From an uncultured Gammaproteobacteria bacterium (GTDB lineage Bacteria; Pseudomonadota; Gammaproteobacteria; JAADHQ01): a stretch of DNA of 64,000 bases. The DNA lies in NCBI GenBank assembly GCA_947258755.1, contig CAMYJO010000008.1, forward strand, positions 1-64,000, read 5' to 3'. Position 1 is the first letter of the stretch, and each line of letters starts with the position of its first letter. Of the stretch, positions 7,997 through 17,930 are shown one piece after another. Both the position numbers and the translations under genes were made by a program. The notes beneath the pieces were generated by a model. That model did not search any database. It was not told where the DNA came from and saw only the letters and a list, made by a program, of their open reading frames with translations.

Positions 7997-9673
7997 ATGA
8001 TAATCACAAAATCTGGATACAGAGCGCTAAATTGCATAAATTGTTATCAGAAATATACATATAGACTATTAGTCTTAACAATTATATTTTTCATGTTTTT
8101 GCCACTCCCATCGCACGCGCAACAGGTGATGTCATTGACCAATGCGATCGACAAGGGAAATCTTGCAGTTGCCCTGCATAAATCAAGGGTAGTTCGATTG
8201 GATCACCCTGCAAGACGTATATCTGTCGGTAACCCGGGTATTGCAGACATTCTTATCCTCAAAAGTAGACAGCTGTATATTATTGGCAAGACATTAGGCA
8301 CAACTAATGTTGTTATATGGGATCAAAAAAGTAACATCCTTGCTTCTTTTGATGTTGAAGTCACACACGATCTGGAAACCCTGAAGTATAAGCTGCATGA
8401 GCTTTTGCCTGGAGAAGACATAAAGGTCCATTCAGCACAAGAGAGACTTGTGCTTAGCGGACAAGTGAAGAATGTTATCAAGATGAAAGCAGCGGAAGAG
8501 CTGGCATTTAGTTTCTTACAGGAATGCATCCAACCTGATTCTAATGTTGTCATTAGCGACAGCTCCAGGAAATCAGATCCCGTCATCATACAACAAGGGG
8601 CTAAGTCATCACCAACAGGTAGTCAGGAATGTAAAGAGGGCAGTGTTGTCAATCTAATGCAGGTTGGTGGTGCCCAGCAGGTCATGCTGGAAATCAAGGT
8701 TGCAGAGATAGCACGTACAGTCGTGAAGGAACTGGATACTGATTTCAATTTTATTAATATAAGTGGCGGAACTCAGTTCGGGGGCGTGAGCGGTGGAGCA
8801 ACCTGGCCTAATGCCTTGCTGGATACGTTAGATGCTGCAGGTAATCCAGTGCAACGTGAAATCCCAATATTAGGGGGGGGTACGCCGATTGGTCCTGTAA
8901 TCGATAAATATGATCCAACAACGCCTTCAATAGATGATAAGGGTTTATTTTTAAGCAGGCTGACAAGTGAATGGTATCTTCAGGCGGCCATTGAGGTTTC
9001 GCGTCAAAAAGGTCTGGCAAAAATACTCGCAGAGCCTGTCTTAACTGCACTAACAGGACAAGAGGCAAAATTTCTGTCGGGTGGCGAATTCCCAATACCG
9101 GTCCCACAAGGTGATAATCGTATCACCATTGAATTTAAGGAGTTTGGTGTTGGCGTGAAATTTATCCCGGTGGTACTTGATAGTGGCCGAATCAATCTAA
9201 AAATGAATGTGTCTGTCAGTGAATTAAATAGTGATAATCAAGTAGTGCTGGGTGTGACTAATACTGCCAGTACTTTCATCATTCCATCACTTACGATGCG
9301 TAGCACAGCAACATCGATCGAATTAGGGGACGGTCAGACTATTGGTATTTCCGGTCTGATCAATGACAGTGTGCGCGAAGTCCTGGATAAACTCCCTGGT
9401 ATTGGTGATGTTCCGATTTTGGGCACGTTATTTCGCAGTCAGCAATATATCTCTGGTCAGACTGAGCTTGTAATATTTGTAACACCCAAGCTCGCGCGTC
9501 CAATTGCCAAGGAAGATATTAAATTACCGACTGACAGTTTTATCCCGCCAAATGATACAGAATTTTATTTGTTAGGAAAAATGGAAGGTAGTGAATCGAG
9601 AGTCAAAAAAATGAGACCCAACAGCAGTATTGATTCACCCAAGCAAGCGCAGAATTATGGCCACGACTTATAA
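7997..9673 (+). CDS. rcpA: Tad secretin CpaC/RcpA
   Basis: A 558-residue outer-membrane secretin forming the exit pore of the Flp pilus. It has a signal peptide ending near PLPSHAQ (about 40-42). Next comes an N-terminal domain typical of CpaC (SRVVRLDHPARRISVGNPGI), then a BON-like segment (HSAQERLVLSGQVKN), and the secretin domain from about 330 to 510 (EPVLTALTGQEAKFLSGGEF, the VPVLGxIPxLGxLF-like LPGIGDVPILGTLFRS). The motif LVIFVTPKLARP ends the domain. The N-terminus before the hydrophobic core is long, so a later start cannot be excluded. Gaps of 68 and 12 bp to neighbours support one operon. Confidence 0.95.
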   Translation: MIITKSGYRALNCINCYQKYTYRLLVLTIIFFMFLPLPSHAQQVMSLTNAIDKGNLAVALHKSRVVRLDHPARRISVGNPGIADILILKSRQLYIIGKTLGTTNVVIWDQKSNILASFDVEVTHDLETLKYKLHELLPGEDIKVHSAQERLVLSGQVKNVIKMKAAEELAFSFLQECIQPDSNVVISDSSRKSDPVIIQQGAKSSPTGSQECKEGSVVNLMQVGGAQQVMLEIKVAEIARTVVKELDTDFNFINISGGTQFGGVSGGATWPNALLDTLDAAGNPVQREIPILGGGTPIGPVIDKYDPTTPSIDDKGLFLSRLTSEWYLQAAIEVSRQKGLAKILAEPVLTALTGQEAKFLSGGEFPIPVPQGDNRITIEFKEFGVGVKFIPVVLDSGRINLKMNVSVSELNSDNQVVLGVTNTASTFIIPSLTMRSTATSIELGDGQTIGISGLINDSVREVLDKLPGIGDVPILGTLFRSQQYISGQTELVIFVTPKLARPIAKEDIKLPTDSFIPPNDTEFYLLGKMEGSESRVKKMRPNSSIDSPKQAQNYGHDL

Positions 9674-9685
9674 GGAGTACGCGCA

Positions 9686-9967
9686 ATGAAAATTAGTAAA
9701 ATAACACTTAATGCACTACCCATATTTATCATACTGGCAGGGTGTTCATCTACTGATCCTGTTCGTGTAGAAAAAGACTTCGGCAATTCAGTCAGGCATA
9801 TGGTTGAATCGCAAACCTATAATCCAGCGGCAATTCGCAACCCATCATCCGAGCCACCAACAGAATTAGATGGTGAGAAAGCAAGTGCTGTCATAGAGTC
9901 ATATCGCGCCGCAACAAGTAAACCAGAGAACATTGAAAAACCAATAGTTATTAATGTCGGTAAATAG
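9686..9967 (+). CDS. Small lipoprotein of the Tad locus
   Basis: A 93-residue protein with a lipoprotein signal peptide and lipobox LAGC (Cys19), followed by SSTDPVRVEKDFGNSVRHMV. The mature part is about 75 residues, hydrophilic, with no known enzyme motif. It sits directly after the secretin (12 bp) and 15 bp before the TadG-like gene. By position it may be the CpaD/RcpB-type outer-membrane partner or a pilotin of the secretin. It is much shorter than typical CpaD, so I leave it unnamed. Confidence 0.8.
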   Translation: MKISKITLNALPIFIILAGCSSTDPVRVEKDFGNSVRHMVESQTYNPAAIRNPSSEPPTELDGEKASAVIESYRAATSKPENIEKPIVINVGK

Positions 9968-9982
9968 ATATCTATATACGAA

Positions 9983-11191
9983 ATGAATAAGCAGCCGTCA
10001 ATAGCAACATCACAACGGGGTTCTGTTATCGTTGTTGTAGCGATAGGTCTTGTCGCAATCATAGGTATAGCCGGGCTTGCGATTGATATGTCGCATGCCT
10101 ATCTTAACAAAAGCAGGTTACAAAATGCTCTCGATTCTGCTGCGCTAAGCGCTGCTCGTATTTTAAACGAAGGCAGTACTGTTGCTACTGCCAGCATGGC
10201 AGGATCAGACACATTTTCACAGCATCTTGTTGGTGAAATGGCTGATGCAAATCCGGAGTTAACATTCGAGTATTCACAAACTCTAGTCCCCTTTACGCCT
10301 GGTGCAATCGAGCCACAGGCACGCTATGTACGTGCACGGATTGATAATTTTCAAATGGAGTACTGGTTTGTTCATATACTACCTGCAATTGCTGCAAATC
10401 AGACGGTAACAGGGTCTGCTGTTGCGGGACCGAGTCCTCCTCTTGGTACTGGAGAAGATGGAGAAGTCTGTGATATTGCGCCTCTACTCGTTTGCGGTAG
10501 CCCGGGCGATACAGATTGTTCAGATGGAAGTTGTTACGGCTACGACGTCAATACAGAAGATGAACTGGTTCTTAAAACTAATTCAAGTAACAGTAAGAAC
10601 TGGGAAATAGGGCCAGGTAATTTCCAGTTAATCCAGCTTGACTGTGGGCCAGGTGGGTCATGTGTACGTGGAAATCTTGCTGGTGAATATTCCGGATGCA
10701 TTCGAAATGACGAAACAGTAACCACAGAGCCCGGTAATACAGTAGGACCGACGGCCCAAGGATTTAACACCAGGTTTGGTATGTATCAGGGCCCAGTGTC
10801 AATAAGTGAATACCCGCCTGATGTTGTGACATTTAACAGTGATGGATTTTGGTACGACGATTACCTTGATCGACTTGAAAACGGACCACACGACTACACG
10901 CCGATATCTGAAGGGGGTCTTGGAGTACGTAAAAGGCGCATACTCGCTATTGTATTTGGTGATTGTAGCACGACTGTTAACGGACGTGGCGATGTCCCAG
11001 TGCTAGGTCTTGGCTGTTTCTTTATGACCAGGCCTACTTCCCACTCGGGTAATACACAAACAATTTACGGGCAACTTATCGATTCATGTGAGGCTTCTGG
11101 AGGATTTGGTGAAGATCCACCAGGGCCAGGAACTGGTCCAGTTCTTTATAAGATTATTTTGTATAAAGATCCTGACCGAATAGACTCATGA
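9983..11191 (+). CDS. tadG: TadG-like pilus assembly protein, Cys-rich C-terminus
   Basis: A 402-residue protein whose N-terminus (QRGSVIVVVAIGLVAIIGIA, then GLAIDMSHAYLNKSRLQNAL) is the typical pilin-like helix of TadG/Tad-domain proteins. The remainder is expected in the periplasm. There is no recognisable von Willebrand A domain, which longer TadG proteins carry. Instead residues about 155-390 contain ten cysteines, clustered as CDIAPLLVCGSPGDTDC and CGPGGSC, suggesting disulfides. Its stop codon lies immediately before the next gene's start, so translation is probably coupled. Confidence 0.85.
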   Translation: MNKQPSIATSQRGSVIVVVAIGLVAIIGIAGLAIDMSHAYLNKSRLQNALDSAALSAARILNEGSTVATASMAGSDTFSQHLVGEMADANPELTFEYSQTLVPFTPGAIEPQARYVRARIDNFQMEYWFVHILPAIAANQTVTGSAVAGPSPPLGTGEDGEVCDIAPLLVCGSPGDTDCSDGSCYGYDVNTEDELVLKTNSSNSKNWEIGPGNFQLIQLDCGPGGSCVRGNLAGEYSGCIRNDETVTTEPGNTVGPTAQGFNTRFGMYQGPVSISEYPPDVVTFNSDGFWYDDYLDRLENGPHDYTPISEGGLGVRKRRILAIVFGDCSTTVNGRGDVPVLGLGCFFMTRPTSHSGNTQTIYGQLIDSCEASGGFGEDPPGPGTGPVLYKIILYKDPDRIDS

Positions 11192-11656
11192 GTGGCCAAT
11201 ATGTATACATTAAATAACAAGTATAACGGCTTAGCCACAATTGAAATGGCAGTTACATTGCCCATACTGTTGTTGTTAATGGTCAGTGCTGCAGAATTAG
11301 GGCGTGTATTTTATCAATATAATACATTGACTAAAGCAACACAGGGGGCTGTGCGTCACCTCGCAGATATAGCAACAAATGGAACAACTGGATTGATACA
11401 ATTAGGTGATAGTAAAGTTTTGCAAATCAAAAACCTTGTAGTATATGCCAATACAGCAGGAGCAGGTGATCCTTTATTAATTGGTTTAGATATCGATGAT
11501 GTGTCTGTTTCCTCCATCGATGCTAACCATATTCAAGTCAATACGAGTTATACCTATAACTCGATTTTTTTGTCTATTCCAACCTTTGGGTTGACTACAT
11601 CAAGTATCTCTACCAATTTTACGCTGAATACTACATCCACCATGAGAGCCCTATGA
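11192..11656 (+). CDS. tadE: TadE-like pseudopilin, first
   Basis: A 154-residue pseudopilin with a short basic N-terminus followed by LATIEMAVTLPILLLLMVSA, the TadE signature with the pilin-like Glu. GTG 11192 directly follows the upstream stop; ATG 11201 (giving MYTLNNKYNG) is an equally good start. The C-terminal part is Thr/Ser/Asn-rich and beta-like. It overlaps the next gene by 4 bp (ATGA). TadE and TadF are processed by TadV and are needed for pilus assembly or surface attachment. Confidence 0.87.
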   Translation: MANMYTLNNKYNGLATIEMAVTLPILLLLMVSAAELGRVFYQYNTLTKATQGAVRHLADIATNGTTGLIQLGDSKVLQIKNLVVYANTAGAGDPLLIGLDIDDVSVSSIDANHIQVNTSYTYNSIFLSIPTFGLTTSSISTNFTLNTTSTMRAL

Positions 11657-12126
11657 GAAAGTGTTATCAAAAAGGTACAACAACAGTAGAATTTGCCATT
11701 GTTGGAACTTTGTTTTTTGTAGTGCTGTTTGCCGTAATAGAAATAGGCAGGGCTTTGTTTGTTTGGAATACGATTACGGAATCTACAAGAAGGGGTGCAC
11801 GTGTCGCGGCAGTATGTCCAGTAGGTCATTCATCAGTACCTACTATAACGATCTTGGCATCTCCTGGAAGTGGACCTACAAGCCCCATTTTGCACGGACT
11901 TACAACCGGAAATGTACAGATTGACTATCTGGATGACGCAAATAATACAACGCTTAACTATGCAGATATAAAATTCGTACGTGTGGGTATAAATAATTAT
12001 CAACATACTTTATTAATACCGCTATATACACGAACGATTACTGTGCCGTCTTTCAGTACTACGTATCCTGCGGAAAGTCTTGGATATATTCCTGACACAG
12101 GAGAAAGGAAATGTTTTGGAGCTTAA
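11653..12126 (+). CDS. TadE/TadF-like pseudopilin, second
   Basis: A 157-residue protein starting at ATG 11653 inside the stop of the previous gene. The N-terminus KGTTTVEFAIVGTLFFVVLF has the G-x-x-x-V-E-F pattern expected of a TadV-processed pseudopilin, followed by a single hydrophobic helix. Two cysteines near residues 54 and 155 could form a disulfide. It is the second of a TadE/TadF-type pair; I cannot say which is the TadF counterpart. Confidence 0.87.
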   Translation: MRKCYQKGTTTVEFAIVGTLFFVVLFAVIEIGRALFVWNTITESTRRGARVAAVCPVGHSSVPTITILASPGSGPTSPILHGLTTGNVQIDYLDDANNTTLNYADIKFVRVGINNYQHTLLIPLYTRTITVPSFSTTYPAESLGYIPDTGERKCFGA

Positions 12127-12177
12127 TGTTAGATTTTATAAATATATAACAACGAAACCTATCTAGTGGTGGACTAA

Positions 12178-13377
12178 ATGATGAATTTACAGCAAAACAG
12201 TAAAACAAACGTAATGGTATCCAGTCGTTCAATGAGCACACTGTCTACTTTTGAAAACGTATTAAAGGAACAGCAAAATATTGATTTGGTTACACATCAT
12301 TTAGTTAATGGTACGGTCGATCCATTAAAAGGTGTAACAGCAGTACCTGATTTACTCATCATGGAACTTGGTTCAGATTGGCAGCAAGAGCTGGCCGCTG
12401 TGAGTTCACGACCTGCGCACGCTAGACCTGCTATTATTGCTGTCTCCACTGAGGATAATACTCGAATTATGCGTACAGCAATGCAGGCAGGTGTACGAGA
12501 TTTCTTTACTCATCCATTACCTGTTCAGGAGTTGCTGGAGTCAGTCAATACACTGGCTAATGAGGCGTATATGAATGATGCAAATCATAATGGCCAGGTT
12601 ACAGCTATTATCAACGCCAAGGGTGGCTCGGGCGCGTCTTTTATAACTGCGAATGTAGGAGATATTCTATCATCAGCCATGCAGCATAAAACGGCATTAT
12701 TTGATCTTGACCTTCAATTCGGTACTTTACCGCTCTATCTAGACTTGAACCCAGAGTATACATTGCTTGATGCATTGGATGTGACTGATGAGCTTGATGG
12801 TATTGCACTTGAGGGATTCATGTCCAAACACCATAGTGGGCTACATGTTTTGTCCTCCATGTCAGATAATTTGGGAATGCCATGGGAGATACCAGAGGCA
12901 AACATGGCATATATTCTGGATATTGCAAAACAGCAATATCAGAATATTATTGTTGATCTGCCAAGGCAGATCGATCCACTGACAAGTTGTATCATCGAGC
13001 ATGCTGACATAGTGTTTATTGTAATTCAACAAAGCCTGACTCATCTACGTGATGCGCGTCGTCTAATGCAGATATTAACAAATGAAATCGGTATGCCGAC
13101 TAATCAGATTAAGATTATAATTAATCGATACAACGAAAAGAACGCTATTACACTTTCCGATATAAAACAAACCATAAAAAATGATGATATGTTTACCATT
13201 CAAAATGATTATAAACGTGTCTCAGAATCAATTAATTCCGGCCAGCCACTACGGGAAATAGCGAAGTCTGCTGCAATCACTGATTCACTGAACCGCATTG
13301 CGTATCAAATAACCGGCAATCACAATATGGAGAGTCATGGTGTTCTTCGTAAGGCCGTTTCATACCTTTTTAATTAA
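12178..13377 (+). CDS. tadZ: Tad pilus localisation ATPase TadZ/CpaE
   Basis: A 399-residue cytoplasmic protein with an atypical receiver domain at the N-terminus (about 8-130) and a MinD/ParA-type ATPase at about 140-370. The deviant Walker A reads NAKGGSGASFITANVG and the following switch is TALFDLDLQFGTLPLYLDL. TadZ proteins mark the pole or site where the Tad machine assembles. The receiver-like part lacks the usual phospho-acceptor context, as is normal for TadZ. Two adjacent ATGs (12178, 12181) follow GGTGG; either may be used. It is separated by 51 bp from the pseudopilins and 18 bp from tadA. Confidence 0.93.
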   Translation: MMNLQQNSKTNVMVSSRSMSTLSTFENVLKEQQNIDLVTHHLVNGTVDPLKGVTAVPDLLIMELGSDWQQELAAVSSRPAHARPAIIAVSTEDNTRIMRTAMQAGVRDFFTHPLPVQELLESVNTLANEAYMNDANHNGQVTAIINAKGGSGASFITANVGDILSSAMQHKTALFDLDLQFGTLPLYLDLNPEYTLLDALDVTDELDGIALEGFMSKHHSGLHVLSSMSDNLGMPWEIPEANMAYILDIAKQQYQNIIVDLPRQIDPLTSCIIEHADIVFIVIQQSLTHLRDARRLMQILTNEIGMPTNQIKIIINRYNEKNAITLSDIKQTIKNDDMFTIQNDYKRVSESINSGQPLREIAKSAAITDSLNRIAYQITGNHNMESHGVLRKAVSYLFN

Positions 13378-13395
13378 AATATAGAGACTATCATT

Positions 13396-14775
13396 ATGAT
13401 GACATTGCCGGGTAGTAAGCGAAAGAATATTGATGAAGCGGGCCAGGACTCGCAACAGCCAGAAGTGCGCATTGGTAGCAAGCGACTGGCTGCTTCTTCC
13501 AATAATCCAAGCGAACAGGACTGGTTGTTAAAGTTACATGAAAAAATAATTAACGTATTGGATTTGTCATTGGTAACGTCATTGCCAGAGCGAGAGGCCC
13601 GAGCGCATATACGTGATACTGCGCTTGGGTTATTAAATGACGATTCCGCGCCTTTGACTGCGTCAGCAAGACAAAAACTTGCCACACAACTGGAAAATGA
13701 GATTCTTGGGATAGGGCCACTCGAACCGTTAATGGAGGATCCGTCTGTTGCTGATATCCTCGTCAATGGCTATGACTCGGTGTACGTTGAACGGTACGGA
13801 AAACTTGAGCCTACAGATGTTAAATTTAGAAGCAATTCACACTTGATGAATATTATTGACCGTATAGTCTCAATTGTAGGAAGACGAATCGATGAATCTT
13901 CGCCGATGTGTGATGCGCGACTCCAGGATGGTTCACGTGTTAATGTGATAATACCGCCATTAGCACTCGATGGCCCGATACTATCAATACGACGCTTTGC
14001 CGTCGAACGCTTAGGCGTTGACAGCCTTGTTGAAAATGGAAGCTTAACTCCAAGTATCGCTGAAGTATTACATGGAATTGTTAAATCACGATTGAATGTT
14101 CTTATATCAGGTGGTACAGGCAGTGGTAAAACGACATTGCTTAATATTGTCTCCGGTTTTATACCTCATAACGAACGTATCGTCACTATAGAAGATTCGG
14201 CTGAGCTTCAATTACAACAACCGCATGTAGCAAGGCTGGAAACACGACCACCCAATGTCGAGCAGAAAGGTGAGGTCACACAGCGTGATCTTGTACGTAA
14301 TAGTTTACGTATGCGCCCGGATCGTATCGTTGTGGGTGAGGTACGAGGAGCGGAAGCGCTTGATATGCTTCAGGCTATGAACACAGGCCATGATGGCTCA
14401 CTGACGACTATTCATGCGAATACTCCGCGAGATGCACTTAGTCGTGTAGAGACAATGGTTACGATGGCAGGTTTGAATTTACCCGTTCATGCTACTAGAT
14501 CTCAAATTGCATCAGCAATTAATGTTGTTGTTCAATTGGAACGCATGGAGGATGGGAAAAGACGTATGGTAAGTCTCCAGGAGGTACAGGGTATGGAGGG
14601 TGAGGTCATTACCATGTCTGAAATCTTTAAATATCAGCGAAGAGGTCTTGATGAGGATGGTAATGTGATTGGCCAGTTTGAGTCTACGGGTGTTGTTCCG
14701 AAATTTAATGAGCACTTACGCCAACGCGGCATTCAACTCGATCTAAAGTTGTTCAGGCCAAATACTGGTCTCTAG
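13396..14775 (+). CDS. tadA: Tad secretion ATPase TadA/CpaF
   Basis: A 459-residue hexameric ATPase that powers Flp pilus extension (and probably retraction). N-terminal domain to about 130 ([20 protein letters not shown]), then the GspE-type core with Walker [10 protein letters not shown] (about 238-246), Asp box, and Walker B region [18 protein letters not shown] followed by the His box [17 protein letters not shown]. All expected motifs are intact. It lies 18 bp upstream of tadB on the same strand. Confidence 0.97.
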   Translation: MMTLPGSKRKNIDEAGQDSQQPEVRIGSKRLAASSNNPSEQDWLLKLHEKIINVLDLSLVTSLPEREARAHIRDTALGLLNDDSAPLTASARQKLATQLENEILGIGPLEPLMEDPSVADILVNGYDSVYVERYGKLEPTDVKFRSNSHLMNIIDRIVSIVGRRIDESSPMCDARLQDGSRVNVIIPPLALDGPILSIRRFAVERLGVDSLVENGSLTPSIAEVLHGIVKSRLNVLISGGTGSGKTTLLNIVSGFIPHNERIVTIEDSAELQLQQPHVARLETRPPNVEQKGEVTQRDLVRNSLRMRPDRIVVGEVRGAEALDMLQAMNTGHDGSLTTIHANTPRDALSRVETMVTMAGLNLPVHATRSQIASAINVVVQLERMEDGKRRMVSLQEVQGMEGEVITMSEIFKYQRRGLDEDGNVIGQFESTGVVPKFNEHLRQRGIQLDLKLFRPNTGL

Positions 14776-14793
14776 ATACGGAGTAGTACGCTT

Positions 14794-15765
14794 ATGTCCA
14801 CCGATGTATTAATCTTTTTGGGTATGGTTTTTGTTGCTGCTTTCTTGCTTGCAACATCAGTGATGGTGCCTACGATTGGCACAGAGAGCAAGGCAACTCG
14901 GCGTCTCAGGAATCGGATAAAGGCGATTACCGAAAGTTTTGATCGTGAGTCGATTAACCTGTTACGGCAGAGTCGACTTAATAAAATGAATCCGCTAGAC
15001 CGTAAACTGGAAAACATTCCGGGAATGAGTGGTCTTAATCAACTTATTGAGCAAGCAGGTTATTCGATCCCTGCCTATCGTTTTGTACTTATCATGCTTG
15101 TTTCATCTATCTTTGTATTTATTGCTATGTACTTTATTAGCAAGCATCCAATAATCGCATTATTTGCCGCGAGTATATGCTGGATACTACCATTACAAAA
15201 GCTCCGAATTGAGCGCAGCAAACGGATGTCTCGATTCGAGGAGCAACTGCCGGAAGCATTGGATATAATGAGTCGTGCATTACGAGCTGGCCACCCCTTT
15301 ACAGAAACACTGAATCTTGTGGCAGAAGAAATGGATAGCCCTATTGCTTATGAGTTTGGAAGGACTTTTTCAGATATAAACTACGGTGTTAGTATCAAGC
15401 AAGGATTCTTAAGTCTCCTTGAGCGCATTCCAAGTATGAGCCTTATGACTGTCATAACCGCTGTTTTAATCCAACGAGAAACCGGCGGCAATATGGCAGA
15501 AATACTGGATAAGATTTCTGCAGTAGTACGTTCACGTTTTCGTTTTCAACGCAAAGTTAGAACACTTTCTGCAGAAGGGCGCTTATCAGCCTGGATATTG
15601 ACCTTGGTTCCTTTTGTTCTTGCGGCCGTTATCATGCTGCTTAATCCAGATTACTTACCCATGCTGACCAAAGATCCATTGGGTAGAGATCTTATCGTTA
15701 CCGCCTTCGTAATGATAAGTGTCGGAATACTCTGGATTCGCAAGCTAATCAGAATAGATGTATGA
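14794..15765 (+). CDS. tadB: Tad inner-membrane platform protein TadB
   Basis: A 323-residue protein with an N-terminal helix (about 5-27), two central helices around 95-135 and C-terminal helices around 270-310, and a T2SSF (GspF-like) cytoplasmic domain between them (EQLPEALDIMSRALRAGHPF and RETGGNMAEILDKIS). It forms the inner-membrane platform together with TadC and interacts with the TadA ATPase. It begins 18 bp after tadA and ends 11 bp before tadC. Confidence 0.95.
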   Translation: MSTDVLIFLGMVFVAAFLLATSVMVPTIGTESKATRRLRNRIKAITESFDRESINLLRQSRLNKMNPLDRKLENIPGMSGLNQLIEQAGYSIPAYRFVLIMLVSSIFVFIAMYFISKHPIIALFAASICWILPLQKLRIERSKRMSRFEEQLPEALDIMSRALRAGHPFTETLNLVAEEMDSPIAYEFGRTFSDINYGVSIKQGFLSLLERIPSMSLMTVITAVLIQRETGGNMAEILDKISAVVRSRFRFQRKVRTLSAEGRLSAWILTLVPFVLAAVIMLLNPDYLPMLTKDPLGRDLIVTAFVMISVGILWIRKLIRIDV

Positions 15766-15776
15766 GGTAGGCTTGT

Positions 15777-16733
15777 ATGGAATATTTAATTCAATTCTTC
15801 AATAATCTGGCAGCAAATCAGGAGCAGGCACGTTGGCTTTTAGCTTTGTCACTCGGCGGTGCTGCAACATTATTTGCTCTCGGGATCATGTTTCTTGTTA
15901 CTAATGCTACTGATCCGATCAGGCGTCGTTTACGCATGATTAATAATGGTGATGATAGTAAGTCAAATGAGCATCAAATGGCTGCAATCGTCGAACCGAT
16001 ATCAGCATATGTCCTACCGAAGAAAGAAAAAGAAATTACCAAGATACGCACACATTTGATTCATGCAGGCTTTCGCTCACAGAACGCGTTTGCTTCATTT
16101 TATGTCATTAAAACGCTGTTGGCGCTTTCCTTGATGGCGCTTGCATTGTTGGGTGCAACATTATACCCAAAACTGACTTTGTATCAGGTTGTATTAGTTA
16201 CATTTATAACTGGCTTTATAGGCTTAATCATCCCTAATTTTATCCTCAATCGAAAAGTCGAACGTCGTCAGCGAATATTAATGAACTCATTCCCGGATGC
16301 ATTGGACTTACTTGTTGCTTCGACTGAGGCAGGTCTGGGTCTCAATGCAGCCCTGGAAAGAGTCTCGGAGGAACTCATGGTCAGCTCTCCTTCACTTGCA
16401 GAAGAACTGGCCCTGGTGAATGCACAAATAAGGGCTGGTGTAGACAGAGTAGAGGCTCTGAGAAACCTGTCAAGTCGTACTGGACTGAAGGATATTCGGG
16501 GGCTTGTTTCTCTGCTTACTCAAAGTCTTCGTTTCGGTACAAGTGTTGCCGATACACTGCGAATATATGCCGAAGAGTTTCGCGACAAGCGTATGCAGCG
16601 CGCCGAAGAAAAAGCAGCACTGATTGGCACGAAAATGATATTTCCACTGGTATTGTGCATGTTTCCGGCATTTTTTGTTGTCGCTGTTGGCCCAGCTATA
16701 TTGGGAATATTGGAAGTTCTTCGAGGACTCTAA
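15777..16733 (+). CDS. tadC: Tad inner-membrane platform protein TadC
   Basis: A 318-residue membrane protein related to TadB, with an N-terminal helix at about 20-42, a central helix pair around 108-155, the T2SSF domain (FPDALDLLVASTEAGLGLNA and LTQSLRFGTSVADTLRIYAE) and a C-terminal hydrophobic stretch (FPLVLCMFPAFFVVAVGPAI). TadB and TadC together anchor the pilus assembly machine. It starts 11 bp after tadB. Confidence 0.95.
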   Translation: MEYLIQFFNNLAANQEQARWLLALSLGGAATLFALGIMFLVTNATDPIRRRLRMINNGDDSKSNEHQMAAIVEPISAYVLPKKEKEITKIRTHLIHAGFRSQNAFASFYVIKTLLALSLMALALLGATLYPKLTLYQVVLVTFITGFIGLIIPNFILNRKVERRQRILMNSFPDALDLLVASTEAGLGLNAALERVSEELMVSSPSLAEELALVNAQIRAGVDRVEALRNLSSRTGLKDIRGLVSLLTQSLRFGTSVADTLRIYAEEFRDKRMQRAEEKAALIGTKMIFPLVLCMFPAFFVVAVGPAILGILEVLRGL

Positions 16734-16810
16734 TATTTAAGTATTAGTTTGTAGTTACATGGGGAAATGTCTCCACTGCATGTAGATTTGCAATTACAGG
16801 AAGCTTAATC

Positions 16811-17716
16811 ATGAAGTATTCAAATAATATCAATCTATACAAACCCGTCATTCTATTGATTTCTTTACTGACAGTTTTGTTATTAAATGGCTGTGCGATG
16901 TCGTCAAAATCGACAAAAACAGTATTAACAGAAGCAGAAAAGCATAAGCAGGTACAGCAGTTCACTACGCAGGGCGACCAGGCGTTGCGTGTCAGCGATT
17001 ATAAGAAATCGATTTATAATTACATGGAAGCACTTAGACTTGATGCTCAAAATGTAGATATACTGTATAAGGTGGGTGCCATACATCGTCAGATAGGTGA
17101 TCTGGATACTGCAAAAAAAACCTTTGCGCAAATATTGCGAATAGAGCCCGCACATTCAGGTGCATTGGAAGAACTGGGGCTTGTCTTGCTACACAAGCGA
17201 AATTACGAAGAAGCTAAAGTTTACTTATTAGAATCGATACGTTTTGATCACAAACGTTGGCGCGCACTTAATGCGATGGGTATTATTTCTGATATTGATA
17301 ATAACCATGCAGACGCCATTACGTATTTTCGTGAAGCACTGTATATTCGTAGCAATAATCCGATGCTTTTAAACAATATGGGCTATTCTTATTATCTTTA
17401 TGGTAATTGGGCATCTGCTGAACACAACTTTAAAAAGGCCATCGCACTTGACTCAAAGCATGTGAAAACACTGTCTAATCTCGGCATGTTATATGTACGT
17501 CAGGGTCACTATGACAAAGCCCTTGATACATTTACACGCCATATGAAAAAACCGGAGGCTTATCTGAATATGGGTTATATATGCCAGCTGGAGGGTAACT
17601 ATAGCCAGGCAGAAGTATTCTATATGAGTGCGATTCGACTTTCATCTTCCTACTTTGAAGAGGCACACAAAAGTCTAAATTATGTCCGTTCAACTTATCT
17701 CGCGAGGGCAAAATAA
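16811..17716 (+). CDS. tadD: TPR lipoprotein TadD
   Basis: A 301-residue protein with a lipoprotein signal (LLNGCAMSS; Cys at about 28) and six or more tetratricopeptide repeats between about 45 and 290 (for example YKVGAIHRQIGDLDTAKKTF and LNNMGYSYYLYGNWASAEHN). TadD is the pilotin-like TPR lipoprotein of Tad systems and helps the secretin assemble. It ends the pilus gene run; the next gene is convergent. Confidence 0.9.
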   Translation: MKYSNNINLYKPVILLISLLTVLLLNGCAMSSKSTKTVLTEAEKHKQVQQFTTQGDQALRVSDYKKSIYNYMEALRLDAQNVDILYKVGAIHRQIGDLDTAKKTFAQILRIEPAHSGALEELGLVLLHKRNYEEAKVYLLESIRFDHKRWRALNAMGIISDIDNNHADAITYFREALYIRSNNPMLLNNMGYSYYLYGNWASAEHNFKKAIALDSKHVKTLSNLGMLYVRQGHYDKALDTFTRHMKKPEAYLNMGYICQLEGNYSQAEVFYMSAIRLSSSYFEEAHKSLNYVRSTYLARAK

Positions 17717-17930
17717 CATCAGTAAAAGAGATTATAGTAGGGCTATATATTTACAAGCCGCTCTGAATTTATTCATATAGCGAGCATTCTTGACGATCAC
17801 AGGTAACAGGGGTTGCACAATATATTGGTTTTAAACGTCTGCTTATGTTGTTTGCCAATGCAGCGTGTATTCTCGATGAGCCGCTGTTTCCAAAAACGTG
17901 TTTGAGTAAAATACCAGTCTCAGCAGCTAT

